Under the pieces are notes generated by a model. The model was not told the origin of the DNA and did not search any database. It worked only from the letters and a program-made list of their open reading frames with translations. The translations under genes and the position numbers were made by a program. From the NCBI GenBank assembly GCA_030248215.1, contig JASANG010000708.1, positions 62,001-126,000 of the forward strand: 64,000 bases of DNA. Reading direction: 5' to 3'. Below are positions 1 to 12,000 of the stretch, one piece after another (positions within the stretch are counted from its first letter, which is position 1; each line of letters begins with the position of its first letter). The DNA comes from Enoplolaimus lenunculus (taxonomy: Eukaryota; Nematoda; Enoplea; Enoplida; Thoracostomopsidae).

Positions 1-344
1 ATCTATGCTGTACATACAACACCCAATACGTAGTGTACACCAGAGCGCTACGAAACATTTTTGAAAAATTTTAGTTGCTAAAATAGTATCCGTTTACAGT
101 TTAATTGCCCAAATGGGTGCAACAAGACTTATTACATACGCAAACGCAACCAAACATAAAGATGAGTCTTTCTACCGAACGCGATAATTCAAATAACAGA
201 CTCATGACTTTGAAAAATACATTCTTTAAGGCAAAATTATTGCATAAAATTAAATCAGTAGCTGTTTGACATTCCTGTTGGCAAACCTAGTATTATGCAC
301 GCAACAGAAATTTGTGGATTCCGAAGTACTTAAAATATGTACAG

Positions 345-522
345 CAATCAGCTGTCGGACGAGGCATCCCTGTTGTCTCACTGCGCACGTACCTGTGATG
401 AGTGTAACGCCCATTTTTCGGGGGATCTCACAGGAATGTACCGATCACCCATTGTAATTCGACTTGATAACGATTTACTAGTTCCAGGCGTTCCAGTTAC
501 GGTTGAATACTTGATGGACTAG
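345..522 (+). CDS. Possible terminal exon of an unknown, possibly secreted protein
   Basis: An acceptor-like AG at 343-344 opens a frame of about 58 codons ending in TAG at 520-522. The frame is closed just upstream of 337, so if real this must be a spliced last exon whose earlier exons lie outside the window. The peptide starts NQLSDEASLLSHCARTCDEC. The C-x3-C-x2-C end resembles the tail of a ShK-type toxin-like domain, which ends extracellular enzymes in many invertebrates. The rest (about 38 residues ending VTVEYLMD) is unfamiliar. The family is only a suggestion from cysteine spacing, and a chance open frame is possible. Confidence 0.35.
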
Positions 523-974
523 AAAAGGGTTACTTCCTGCGTAAAGCTTCAGCTATTTCGTTTACGTTGACGACATTAAAAATCAACAGGCCACGAATGT
601 TTCATAAGTCCACAAGCTATGAATATTTCAATTACCCGAGTATGCCTAAACTATAGAATTAAATGCTATTGGCCAACAATTTAAATCATTACGAGTAAAA
701 TATCTATCACACTTACACTTACTGTATTTGACTGCGATGATAACGAAATATGCTGCTCCAAAAATCTTTTCTCAAAGTTTTTATCTACCATCACAAAGAT
801 GAAATGAGCATGACATCAATCGTTATACTGCGGATTTGCTTAACCGGTGCTAAGTTCGTCTGTAGCGTGTTGAATTGCTATTGTATTAACAACGCTGCAG
901 TACCATTTTAAATTTGTGTAACAAGTAATAACGCTTTACAAGACCTGATTATACGACATATATAATAATTATAT
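523..974. other. No gene or repeat seen
   Basis: AT-rich sequence with no open frame of note and no recognised repeat. It may hold the 3' untranslated region of the candidate exon that ends at 522. Confidence 0.4.
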
Positions 975-1277
975 GAAAAATGCACGGTCAGCAGGGGTGA
1001 CGGGTCGGCAGTCTCGGTCAAAAAAAGAGACCGAGACTTTTGGTTTCGGTCTCTTTCGGTAACATTTTAGCCGTTACCGAAAGTGGTTCAAAAAACGAGC
1101 AAAACATTGCTACGTCCTTTATTCAAGAAAAATGCACGGTCAGCAGGGGTGACGGGTGGGTAGTCTCGGTCAAAAAAGAGACCGAGACTTTTGGTTTCGG
1201 TCTCTTTCGGTAACTTTTTAGCCGTTACCGAAAGTAGTCCAAAAAACGAGCAAAACATTGCTACGTCCTTTATTCAA
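975..1277. repeat. Tandem duplication, 152-bp unit, two copies
   Basis: Two adjacent direct copies (975-1126 and 1127-1277) differ at only a handful of bases. Each begins ATGCACGGTCAGCAGGGGTG and holds an internal inverted repeat: TCTCGGTC, then GAGACCGAGA and its complement. Related GAGACCGAG-rich sequence continues to about 1,430, ending in AATCCCTGG, and recurs at 12,905-13,071. The unit is therefore probably part of a hAT-type inverted-repeat element whose left end was duplicated. Confidence 0.8.
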
Positions 1278-1439
1278 CTCAAACTAGCTCACCTAATATC
1301 AATTGTTTGTTGTTTTTTTATCTCTTTGGTCTCGATTTGCATACCACCGAGAACAGAAAAAGCGAGACCAAGACCAGCGAAATCCCGAGACTTGCCGAGA
1401 TCGAGTCAGAGTTCGCTAATCCCTGGCGGTCCGGGTCGA

Positions 1440-2940
1440 ATTTCGACTTTAAACCACCTACATTATATTCAACAGGGTCCCAATCAGAACTACACTCCAC
1501 AAAGGTACAGAAATTGTAAATACGTATATTGCACCACTGGATTAAATACTGCCAATTTACAGTTCAGGATTCGATAATATCCTAACAAAAGTGTCTTTGA
1601 ACACCGGAACAGGAGCTGGAAAGAATTTTTGGCTGGAATTCCGGTGCTGGAATCCTGATTACATATATACCTCTGAACTGATGTAGCCCAACTACGGTAG
1701 ACATTGGGAATGTGCCGATTTATCGGCATCGGTATTGATCGGCACTTTTCGCCATAATCGGCATCGGCACTGCGAAAAAAATTGATACGTTTGCACATAA
1801 GAATGAGCTGGAATGCTATAAAAATTTAGTATTGCCACATCTCCAGCAGACATGCAATGTCTGGTCTTACGTCTGCATAACCAGTGAATTAGAAATAATT
1901 ATCGCGGCATGCGTTAATATTCAAGCCCATATTACGGGTGTGCTATTTAATCGGCATTAGTAATACCAATTTAATTCTTCTTAGTTTAGCACTGTAGCGG
2001 CACAGGTGTTGGAGTGGGAGACTTCCATCTTCATTCCAAGAAAAAAAGAAATTTTTCGAGAGTATCGACAGACACAACAAAAATTGCTAAATGGTTGCCG
2101 ATACTTTTTGTATTTAGTATTAAGCTAAAATGCTATCAAGTTAACTTGAAACAGTTCTCTCCTGCGTTTGTGCTTGAAAAATTAATTGAAATGAACCGTT
2201 GTGAACATAGAAACCGTCATAATCTAAAAAAGCAAGGATTTCCACGCTTATTTTTCTTTATACGGCAGCTTTACTTCGTTCCGGTTAAACTCAGCATTAC
2301 TTTCAATTGTGACCACTAGCTATGCAAGCTCATGTTTAACACAAATAACAACGACACTGATGACATGTTAAGAACGAAGAAGAAATGAAAATAAGGGCTT
2401 CTGGTATACTTCATGCATTCCCATTTCTAACAAAAAAATGAAAACAATGAGTTTCCGTTCGATTTTGGTGTCATTGCTAATAGCCTAGGGGCAAATGCTC
2501 AAAATGATGTGAAGCAATCAGGTCAATTTATTAGTTAAGGCCGTACCATCAATTTCGTTATTAACATCTAGTCTAATAAAAGTTAGAATATATGTTTTAT
2601 TGCACCCTGTGGCAATCTGTGCAACAAATTGAAGTCTTAAATTTTATCAGCAGAACGTTCTTTAAGTCAGAGTTCATTTCAGTTTTCTACCACGACAAAG
2701 TTTGAACATCGGCGTCAGCTTTCATTCATAATTGAGTTTATCACATGGAATTCCCTGTTACAAACGATTCCCTTATTATGTAAGAGTAGGTTGTAGGTTA
2801 TAGAGCAACACTACATTTGATCCTTTCCTTTTCGATTCGTCTGTTTTATAACGCCAAAACACGTAGCTAGTACGTCTAAGTGCATTATAATTCGACTTTC
2901 AAAGTAAGGGCACTGCCTTCAGTTCCGTTCCTTTGTTTAT
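1440..2940. other. No gene seen
   Basis: AT-rich sequence. A degenerate patch of GGCATCGG motifs at about 1,720-1,770 looks like an old inverted-repeat remnant. An open frame at 2,014-2,319 is lysine- and phenylalanine-rich, with no splice signals or family features, and I do not believe it codes. Confidence 0.4.
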
Positions 2941-3145
2941 ATGTGTTACATTTGTTCATCCTCAACATATATGTTAGGCTTTTTCTGTATTTTGGCTCTG
3001 TGTACCTTGGCTTCTGCAAATGAACCTTCTATGACACCACATATATACAATGGAAATACATGCCACCGAAAAATTTATCTTAATTTTCTTTTTTGCAATA
3101 TTATTGGTGATATATTTCGATGGTTTATTTTCAGCGATTTTGAAG
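2941..3145 (+). CDS. Doubtful signal-peptide-like first exon
   Basis: An ATG at 2,941 opens a frame with a second ATG at 2,971, where MLGFFCILALCTLASA looks like a secretion signal with an A-x-A cleavage site. A donor-like G|GTATGA lies at 3,145/3,146, after phase 1. That phase would fit the acceptor at 6,033 before the OSTM1-like first exon, but that exon carries its own signal peptide and start. I therefore regard this as an alternative 5' exon at best, or chance. Confidence 0.2.
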
Positions 3146-3394
3146 GTATGAAATCTCTTTAATTTTTATCGTCATTTTTTGGTAAAATACCTTAATTTCC
3201 ACCAACCAAAATTTAACAGCGAAATTTTTTATTCCGGTAAAAATTTACCCGAACCGGAACCAGAAAAAAATGCCGGAACCCAATTCCAGTGCACCGTGGT
3301 ATGCATTAACCAGGGTTCAACCGGAAATATGAAATACCGGGGCCGAAAAGTTAAACAATTACCGGAAACGGAAAACAAAAATTATTTGTTGTCA

Positions 3395-3640
3395 GTCAAG
3401 GTTGGAACCGGGACATCAGACCTTCTACTAAGCAGCTGGAAAAGCGGGCCTCTGGAGCGGGGATCGAACTCTAAGCCTACAACCAAACACTCTACCACTG
3501 TCCATGCGTCCCGCCTCTCCAACTGCAATTTTCGCCGACTATATGTGTCGACCGTACGCTGCTAGCAAGCATGCAACACAGTGTGCATTGCATTTATTGC
3601 CTATACACTTGTACAAGCATGTCTCACATGCTTACACTTG
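3395..3640 (-). mobile_element. tRNA-derived SINE, copy 1
   Basis: The complement carries a box-A-like GGACAGTGGTAGAGTG and a box-B-like AGTTCGATCCCCGC. A 3' body follows (CAGCTGCTTAGTAGAAGGTC, then TGATGTCCCGGTTCC) that also follows the tRNA head in the copy at 29,535. The 5' leader with CGTACGGTCGAC is shared as well. It lies head-to-head with copy 2, so the pair forms a long inverted repeat. Confidence 0.6.
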
Positions 3641-3774
3641 TTGCCGAAAAATTCATTTGCAACGCTATTTTAACGCTTTTAATGGTATGCCAAATTTTTG
3701 AAACAAATGCAGTAGGTGGAAACGTATAATAAATTATGGAGTATGGCACAGATTGAAAATTTTGGCAATACACG

Positions 3775-4060
3775 TGAAAGCATGTGAGACACGCTTGTCC
3801 TGGTACATATGCAATATATGCAAGGCACAAATTAAAAATTGTTGCAATACACGCTCATTGTATGGTATGCTTGTCGGTAGCATACGGTCGACATATTGTC
3901 GACGATAGAAGCAGTTGGACAGGCGGGCACGTGGTGCAGTGGTAACACCGTCTGCCTCACACAGAAAGTCGCCAGTTTGAAACCACCCGTAACCATCTGT
4001 TTCAACTGTTTTATTTAAAGCGTGTGAAGTCCCGGTTCCTACCTAGACAGACATGGGGGC
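3775..4060 (+). mobile_element. tRNA-derived SINE, copy 2
   Basis: A leader (AGCATGTGAGACACGCTTG, later ATACGGTCGACATATTG) runs into a tRNA head at about 3,925-4,000. Box A is GTGGTGCAGTGGTAACACC and box B is GTCGCCAGTTTGAAACC. A body with GTGAAGTCCCGGTTCC follows. The head resembles tRNA-Val. There is no good acceptor stem after the box B region, so this is a SINE and not a working tRNA gene. Confidence 0.65.
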
Positions 4061-4552
4061 TACGCCGTGAGCGCAATGGTAAATTGCCGCGCTATGAACA
4101 TAGTATTCAGTTGAAAATAGGAAGGACGGTCAAGAGCCGACCTTGTCGAAAATTGGAGCAATAAAACATGTGAGACACGCTTGTACCGGAACCGGAATTC
4201 CGATTGCACCATTCTTTTTCCCGATGTGCTACATCAGCATGTTCTAAAGCTTATTCGTAGGCACAGATTCTTGCTGCGATTACATATCTATGCAAGCCAA
4301 GAAGTTCAGGTTTTGATACGTTTTCAGCTACTTTAACATATGCAAGCGAGCGAGAGTCAAACGCATTTTTGCATTAAATAATTTCAGTTTATTCGCAGCA
4401 ATTATCAACTTTATAGCAGACGAAATATTTGAGCACGCTAAAAATACAGCGAAAAAATAAATTATTATAACATATACAATATCCGGTTCCTGTTCCGGTA
4501 AGAAATTTAATATCCGGTATCCGGTAAATCATTATGCGGTCGCACCCTGGTT

Positions 4553-5150
4553 CTGACATGGTATGGAGGTGCCACCGAGATTGGCGCTGTAAATAATAGG
4601 GCCATAGATTAGGAGATGTTTGGATTCGGGGACCGGGATGAGCGCCTGAAGATATGGAGTTCTGACATTAAGCAGACGCAGATCGGTTTTGGTGTCTGTA
4701 GTCTCACGCTATGCGGACACTCATACTGCGTCATTAAGCCTCTTATACATCTGTTGTGCCTAAAAATTATGTTTTTTTATTCGCTGTTTTGTTGTTCCAA
4801 TTTCAATGAATTTGAGTCTGAAAAAGACATGCTTCGAGGATCGGAGTCGTCCCGACCGTGCCGTTCTGGCATGACATGGAGGTCCTACCGACATTGGCGC
4901 TGTAAATAATATGACCATGCATTAGGAGATGTTTGGATTCGCGGTCCGGGGCGACCGCCTGAAGAAGGGGGAGTTGTGGCATTAAGCAGACACAGATTGG
5001 TTTTGGTGTCAGTAGTCTCATGCTAGGCGGACACTGTGATACTGCGTCACGAAGCCGCACTACATCTGCTGTGCCTTAAAATTATGTTTTTCTATTCACT
5101 GTTTTGTGGATCCACTTTCAATGAATTTGAGCATGAAAAAGGCAACTAGA
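4553..5150. repeat. Tandem duplication, about 313-bp unit, two copies
   Basis: The unit begins around ACATGGTATGGAGGTGCC at 4,557 and again at ACATGGAGGTCCTACC at 4,873. Shared blocks include TTGGCGCTGTAAATAATA, AGGAGATGTTTGGATTCG (4,611 and 4,924) and TTTCAATGAATTTGAG. The copies have drifted by substitutions and short indels, so the duplication is not recent. Open frames inside are shadows. Confidence 0.8.
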
Positions 5151-5232
5151 GTAGATATATCATTTTTTCACCGGATAGCAAAGAGCACCGGAGCCGGATA
5201 CATCAATATCCACCTCCGCCACTTTCCGGTGT

Positions 5233-5644
5233 CGGTGTTACAGGACCATTTCTTCCAGGACGATTCCTCCCCTTGGAGAAATCGTTCCAGGACATTTCCT
5301 CCCTCCGAAAAAATCTTCCTAGGACAATTTCACCCCCCTAAATGATTCAGGACAGGACCATTTTCCTTGAGTTGTAGGACGAATATTATCAGTGAGAAAT
5401 TCTTTTTTAGGACTATTAATCTCTCGGCCGTTTGTCTTCGCAGTTCCTAGAACCCTATTGAGAACCAAGAAGAGGAACGGTCGACAGAGAAAATAGTCCT
5501 GCACCACGATTTTCTGTGATGGATTATTCGTTCTGCTACGGAGGTTGAATTCTAGTCAATAATTTATGGGGAAGAATTGTCCTAGGACAATTTCTCTGAG
5601 TGGAGCAATTGTTTGGGGGAAGGGGGAATTGTCCTGTGACACTG
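5233..5644. mobile_element. Short inverted-repeat element (AGGACAATT family)
   Basis: The left end CGGTGTTACAGGACCATTTC is mirrored by the right end GAATTGTCCTGTGACACTG. Many internal copies of AGGACRATTTC in both orientations make most of the element self-complementary. It holds no coding frame and I found no matching target duplication, so the exact ends are approximate. Confidence 0.6.
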
Positions 5645-6053
5645 CAGATTTAAGTTCATATATGTTGCGACAAAAAGTAAAACTGAATTGCGCTAATTTA
5701 GTATTATTTTTGTTACGTATATACGTATAATTTGTTATATGTAGTTGAATGGGGGGCACCCGCTCGCTACAGTAACCGCAGAGTAAGCATGTTAACAAAT
5801 ACCCATCTAAACTTTTGAAAAATGACTACTCAGAAGAAGAACTTTTCAATTTCCGATGTTGTAACCAGATTGGAAAAATACCGTAAATCGGTAGTATAAT
5901 GTCAACATGTCAACTTGGTTTCAGAATAAGAAGCCAGTTTTGGATACGTGATGTTTCCTATAACTGATTTTTTACGACAGTAACATTTATTCTAAGTCAA
6001 CTTATTGTTACCACGATGTTTCTTCTATTTCAGTGACATTCTCTGTTTTATCA

Positions 6054-9000
6054 ATGTATATAGTATATAAACTGATTATTTTAAGCACGACGTTAATATT
6101 TACGTTAAAAGCAAATGTTTTTGCTGCACATTCATCACGAAATGAACTGTTTGATGCGGAGTCCATTTATTTTTCTGCAACGAGATGGCCTGACTTGATG
6201 CCCGATATTCGTGATGCTTGCGAAGTAAGAAACTTGGCTTGGTGAAGATTTAGTACCGCATTATATATTTTTACAAACCTCAAAATAGTTATTACACAAT
6301 GAGAACTGATATTAGTAATTTAGTTTTTTCTGAAATATGTATTCGGTTTTGTCTGAATTAGCGGTTACAGCTAAACAGCATGTTTTTCTTGCGAAGCAAA
6401 ACGCTGATGTGTGTATATATGTATATGTATATATATATGTATATATGTTTTGTAAAGTTTTTGCTTGACAAGAACACCGTATTATTATTCAGCTATTCAA
6501 TACACATTGAGTCAACTAATGATTGCATATAATGTTTGGCATTTTGATCTTGGTTAGGCCCCGGAAAATTAAGTGTTCGTCTCTGTGCCGGGGACGGACT
6601 TAGGTCTCGGTACCAAAGCTGGCGCCAAAGTATTGAGCAACGCTAATTTATAGGATATTATATAAGACGTCAAGTTTAATCCTTAGCTTTCGTTTGACAT
6701 ATTATAATCTTTGTATTGGTTTTAAGTAAAATATCTGAAATATATATAATATAATATATATAATATATATAATATATATATAATATATATATCTGGCTTC
6801 TCCACAGCTTGAAAATTTCCGCCGGGGGGCGTTTTCGGGGGGTCCTGGGGGCAGGCTTAAAATTTTGCAAACCGACTTTTTGGACCATTTTTTTCATTCT
6901 AGACCGTGTTTCCAACTCAACTGAAGATTACTCATCGTTCAACATGACAAGAACTTTTCGCAAACGCTAATAACAATAATTTTAACTAATATTACTGACA
7001 ACTTAACCAGAAGGTGAAACAAGCACAATTGTATAAAATATAGATAATCTATAATTGAAACTGTGATTAATATATATTTTATATATTAGTCACAGCTTCG
7101 GTTTATCATAAGGCTCATGCGGGTTGAACTTGCTGCTGCAAGGTACTTTCGAATGCTGTATGCCCTGAAACGGTCTTTATATAATTGTGCTTTTTTCAGT
7201 TCATTATTGAATTGTATTAGTTACTACGGGTATTTGTAACGCTATTAAAAATTATGAGCACTCAGCGTAATATAAAATATTTTGCCGAATGTCAGCCTCA
7301 AACGAAGTCCAGGTCTTTACGTTTTAACATTGAAAATTTTTGGTCTAGAAAAGTCCTGGGGCCTCCCAGCAAAAAATTTGCTTGGGGGGCGGCCGAAAAT
7401 TCGCCGGGGGCCTTTCCGGGGGCGGCAAAATTTTCGCCGGGGGAAGATGAAAATTTCGAAAAGTGCTGAAGCATGCCGTTTCCGGGGGGCGGAAAAATTT
7501 TCGCCGGGGGAAGATGAAAATTTCGAAAAGTGCTGGCCCCCCGCTGTGGAGAAGCCAGTATATATATTATATTATATATAATATATATATATCAGGGTGC
7601 AACCGGAATTCCGGTTCCGGCATTTTTTCACCTTCCGGTTCCGGTAAATTTTTACCGGATTTAAAAATTCCGGTGTTAAAATTTGGCCGTTTTCTTAACT
7701 TTGCTAATTTTTAAGAATCTGTTTTGAAAGCCACTTGTACTCCGAATATAAGCCATTGATGGTGGATTTCACTTCAGTCGACGACGAAAATCTAAACTAC
7801 AACAAATATAATAAATACCTATGTTCGACTAAGGTTATTTCACAAATAATAAAGCAAAAAATAAGATTAAAATGAAATTTTTGGTGAAATGCATTTTTCA
7901 CTTTCCGGTTCCGTTTCCGGTTCCGGTTCCGGTAAAATTTTCAAATTCCGGTTCCGGTTCCGGTAAATTGTAATTCCGGTTGCACCCTGATGTAAATATA
8001 TCTTCAGGTGCAGTTGCTATCATTTGGGGAAACTGCTGCGGCTTTCACCAAATGTTCCATAGCAAATGCTTTCAATGGTACTTGCTTCAATTGCGCGTTG
8101 CAGTACGCTGAAATGGAAATTGCGTACTATAATTTAACCATTGTAAGTTGATTAGTAAACAAACTGGCTGGATACACAGTTAGACGTATCTTTTTAAATG
8201 TGTGACATTGCTTGATAAACTTAGCAAGATATGTTTTAGTTGGCCAAGTTTGCGCCTTAAGTCCATGCGAAGTTTTACGGGGCAAATGATTAATAATAAA
8301 AAATGGTCAGAACAATACCAAAAATTAGCGGGTTGCACTTGTATTATTGAAGGAAGATGAAGCGGTAATTAGCGAAAAGAGCAGGCCATGCATCGAAGAA
8401 TTTCGTTATTCATTGCTTGATTATGTTGATGAGGTTCATTCGAGTTTAAAGAAATCTATATGGTCTACGTGCGATTGTGACGGTGAGTTACGACTCTCTT
8501 TTCCGCGTTTGTTGTTTTATGTTCTGTTATGATTTCGAATAACGTTTCTCTGCAAATAAAGGTGAAAAAGTATAAAATGACTTGCGATTATTTAGGGGGT
8601 ACTGCAGTCAAAAATTTAACGAAAAAACAGTGAACTGTCTTCCATGATATTTTCCAGGGGGTGACCAGATATTGGGCTCGGGAAAAACCGACGACGGATA
8701 TTTATTGCTCAAAAGCTTAACGTAACTCTATATTAAACTATCGTGATATTATCATGTTAACAGTTTGGTGGACATGCTTTACGACATTATACCCAACTTC
8801 TCAAAATAGTTTGTGAGATAAAGTTAGGGCAAAATTATTATCGAAATTTGACTCGTTTCGTGGTAAATTGGAATTTTGAGCTAATTTCTTATTTTTAAGT
8901 TGTTTTAGAGTGCATTTTATTCAAAGATGGCAATCCTATTAATGGACCACAATACAATGTGTCTCATGCCGCTTTGCACATGATGGAACTATCGGACGCT

Positions 9001-12000
9001 TTCACTGAATGTTATATGTATAACCAGGTTTGTAGTAGCTGCGTGGAACCAGAAGAAGTTTAATGTTGTTTAAAATCTCGAATAGCTCGTGAATTTAGAT
9101 ATGAATGGAACTACAGAAGTGAAAAATGTGCTATAATTTAGTCATCGTATTAAGCATGTTAGTTGTTCCGTAGATTGTGGATTGCAAGCTAACAAGTTTC
9201 AAATAAACGTGGTTTAGCTATTTTTAAAGCTATTATAGTTTGTTTTTGAGCATTTTTAAACATTTTTTGTATTTTAATTTCAACTTTCGTTTGGAATATC
9301 GCATGTGTATATATTTAGTATTATGTTTTATTTCAGAAGTCTCTCAATGGATCTGTTTGTACGCAGTGTAAAGCAGAAATTGATGCTATCAATGCAGAAT
9401 ACCGTAAATATGCTCACAAAAATTCAGACATTCAGCAGCGAACATATTGTATTGACGTGAAACTTATGGTAAACAGTTTTAATCTTTTAGGTTTTAAGAT
9501 TTATATGGTGTCAAAAGAAAATGTTGCTTTATGAGAACGAGACGTGCGATTTTAATTGAAGCAAGAGTATAAATAAATCCGTATTTTGGTTTTGAAGTGG
9601 ATTAACAAATTGACCGGCGACAATTTGTTGTTTATGCTTTGGCCGAAAATAGTGATAACTTCGATACTCAGTGCTATATTATATTAGTTAGCTAAGCCAC
9701 TGAGAGAAATAAATGTTACGCTGTAATCACAATTTTGTAGTAATGTTTGCATTTTTTGCTATGCTAGCAACTATTGTTTTAAAACACGTTTGTATTTAAT
9801 TCTGTCCGTTACTTACGCGGTGGATATCAGCATGCAACATTTTGCTTCGCAATACAACGTATTTCAGGTAAATGCCTCTTGGCATTTGTGGAAATACAGC
9901 AATTGCTCAGATCAACGATTCCCTACCGACTCATCGGCTGTGGTAAGTGATCGCTTTTTAGTTTAATTATGTGTTTGAATTCAACAATGAGTTCGCTTAT
10001 GATTGACATGAATAGCATTTGATTCTGCTTGTAAGTGATCAGGGATGAATTCTTATGGTGTCAACTATTTCTGTTTGGATTATTTAAGCTAACGGGTTTA
10101 GCTTAATTTTGAAATGGTGACAAGAAGTCAGTTGACCTTTGGGCCACCAAAGTGATGTTTTGATCTAACAAAAAATTTTTGGAAGCCAGATGTTTTGGTT
10201 GTGACTAAGATCACTGCGATGCTGTGTTTCGGTTTTATGTTGGCATCGCGTTACTTAAGCATGGTTATTAATTAGTGGTTTATCTGACTTTGCTCACATA
10301 AGATCACTGGGCTACAGTATTTAATTCACATGGTTATTCCCTTTCAGGTAAGCCTACTTTTATGTGGATTTTTCTTTGTGGTCACGGTGATATTTTATGT
10401 CGGAAGTTATGTACAGTCGGAGCGGAAAGAAGGTCGAAAATTTAGAAAATGTAAGTCAATAGCATGCTACAACTATGTAGCAATTTTTATATATTTGCTC
10501 CCTGTTCGCTCACGTGGGTTTATGCGAATGCACGTTTTGAAGGCTTTTATAGCATTATTTATATTGTTGATTGACTTTAATATTGAAAACAGTTGTATGA
10601 ACTCGCCTAAGGTCATTATAGCATTCGTCGTTCGAATTTTTATTTTATTGGTTTATATATTCGATATTTTGGTCGTTGAGTTTCAAAAAAAGGAAACTTC
10701 AGAATATAATATACTATTTTACATTTTTGGATGGGGTTATTCAGGAACAGTGTGATTTTAAATGTAAAGTTTACGAAAAGTAAGGATTAAACAATTGTCC
10801 CAAGGCCTTTAAGTGCCATTGTTTTGCTCGTTCTTCCTGGTGCTGTAACTAACTTTTGAACAGTTGCGTTTCGCAAACTAAATAATATGTAAACTTTTCG
10901 ACCGCATGGTACATTTTTGTCTGAATGATTTGCAATTGCATGCCATTGCCACTGGTTTTTTACGCTGGCATACATTAGCTGTCTATGTATCATCGCTGTT
11001 ACGTTATCAGACGTTTTCTTCGATTGTGTAACTCTGGTAAAGGTGCAGTGCGCATTTTAAGAAAGTGTTTTCAAATTAGTTTTGCAGCTCAGTTTTTACC
11101 AGTTAATACGTCGTTCTTAATAATAAATTTTTGAGTAACTGCCAGGCACTGATTTGTTTTTGGTGTTGCGGCATATCAGATATACAATTTTAAATCTGTA
11201 CATTGGTTAATCCCACTTTATCACATTTCTCCGTCAACTTAACCTTAACACATTTGAAATGATATATACCTTGTGTGTATTGTGACACGCGTTAAGGCCA
11301 CGGTAACAAAGAAAATTATGATGAGATGTTGCTAACGAATGTACAATTTTGTATACAATTGTACATACGGTAACCCCAACACCCTACAATTGGTGGCAGG
11401 CGCTTAACAATTATTGTAAACGGAATTAGTGCAGCGTGTAATGAAACTCGAAATAGGTCGGTCTTGTATATTTCGAACCAAATAATTTAGGTTTTTCAAT
11501 TTTCATTCTTTACTGCAATGCCACAAATAGTTTAAAGCTGTCTGTTTCAAACCAATAAATCTACATCTGTTATTTGTTTCAATTGTTCTATAAACTTTGT
11601 TTAAACATGTACATTTAGTTTTTGTATCAATTTTTTAATTTGCAGTGATTCAAGAATGCCTCAACGAAAATTGTTTGCGAATAGTTTGATTGGCTCAAAA
11701 CACTGAAAATGGTTGGCAAATCTTTGAAGGGGAAATCGTGGAAGGGAATCATATGACCAGTTGCCTTAGAGCGCTCGGAAATGCAATTTGTAACTTAAGC
11801 CTGAAGCTGCAAATGGTCATAAGATTCTCTTCAACGATTACTTAATTGTTTCCAGTCTGTCGACCCAATCAAACTGTTCGCACAATAACAATGAAACATT
11901 GAAAACAAAACTAAATATTTAAAATAACGAATACATAGTTAAAATTATTGAATATTTGCTGCTATTCACTTGCTTGACCATATCCACGACATTTATATAT

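Larger units (their letters stand above)
3311..4549. mobile_element. hAT-type inverted-repeat element carrying nested SINEs
   Basis: The left end reads CAGGGTTCAACCGG and the right end GGTCGCACCCTG, the terminal motif shared by this window's hAT-type MITEs. CCGG-rich subterminal sequence lies inside both ends. The presumed 8-bp target copies (GCATTAAC and GTTCTGAC) agree at only about half the bases, so the insertion is old or the ends are from two elements. No transposase frame is present. Two opposed SINE copies occupy 3,395-4,060. Confidence 0.55.

Noticed and set aside
3925-4003. A tRNA gene
   Set aside because: Box A and box B are good but the fold has no proper acceptor stem, and the same leader and body flank two other copies, so it is a SINE head.
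7254-7581. Overlapping coding frames rich in Gly, Arg and Lys
   Set aside because: They are produced by the GCCGGGGG tandem repeats of an inverted-repeat element.
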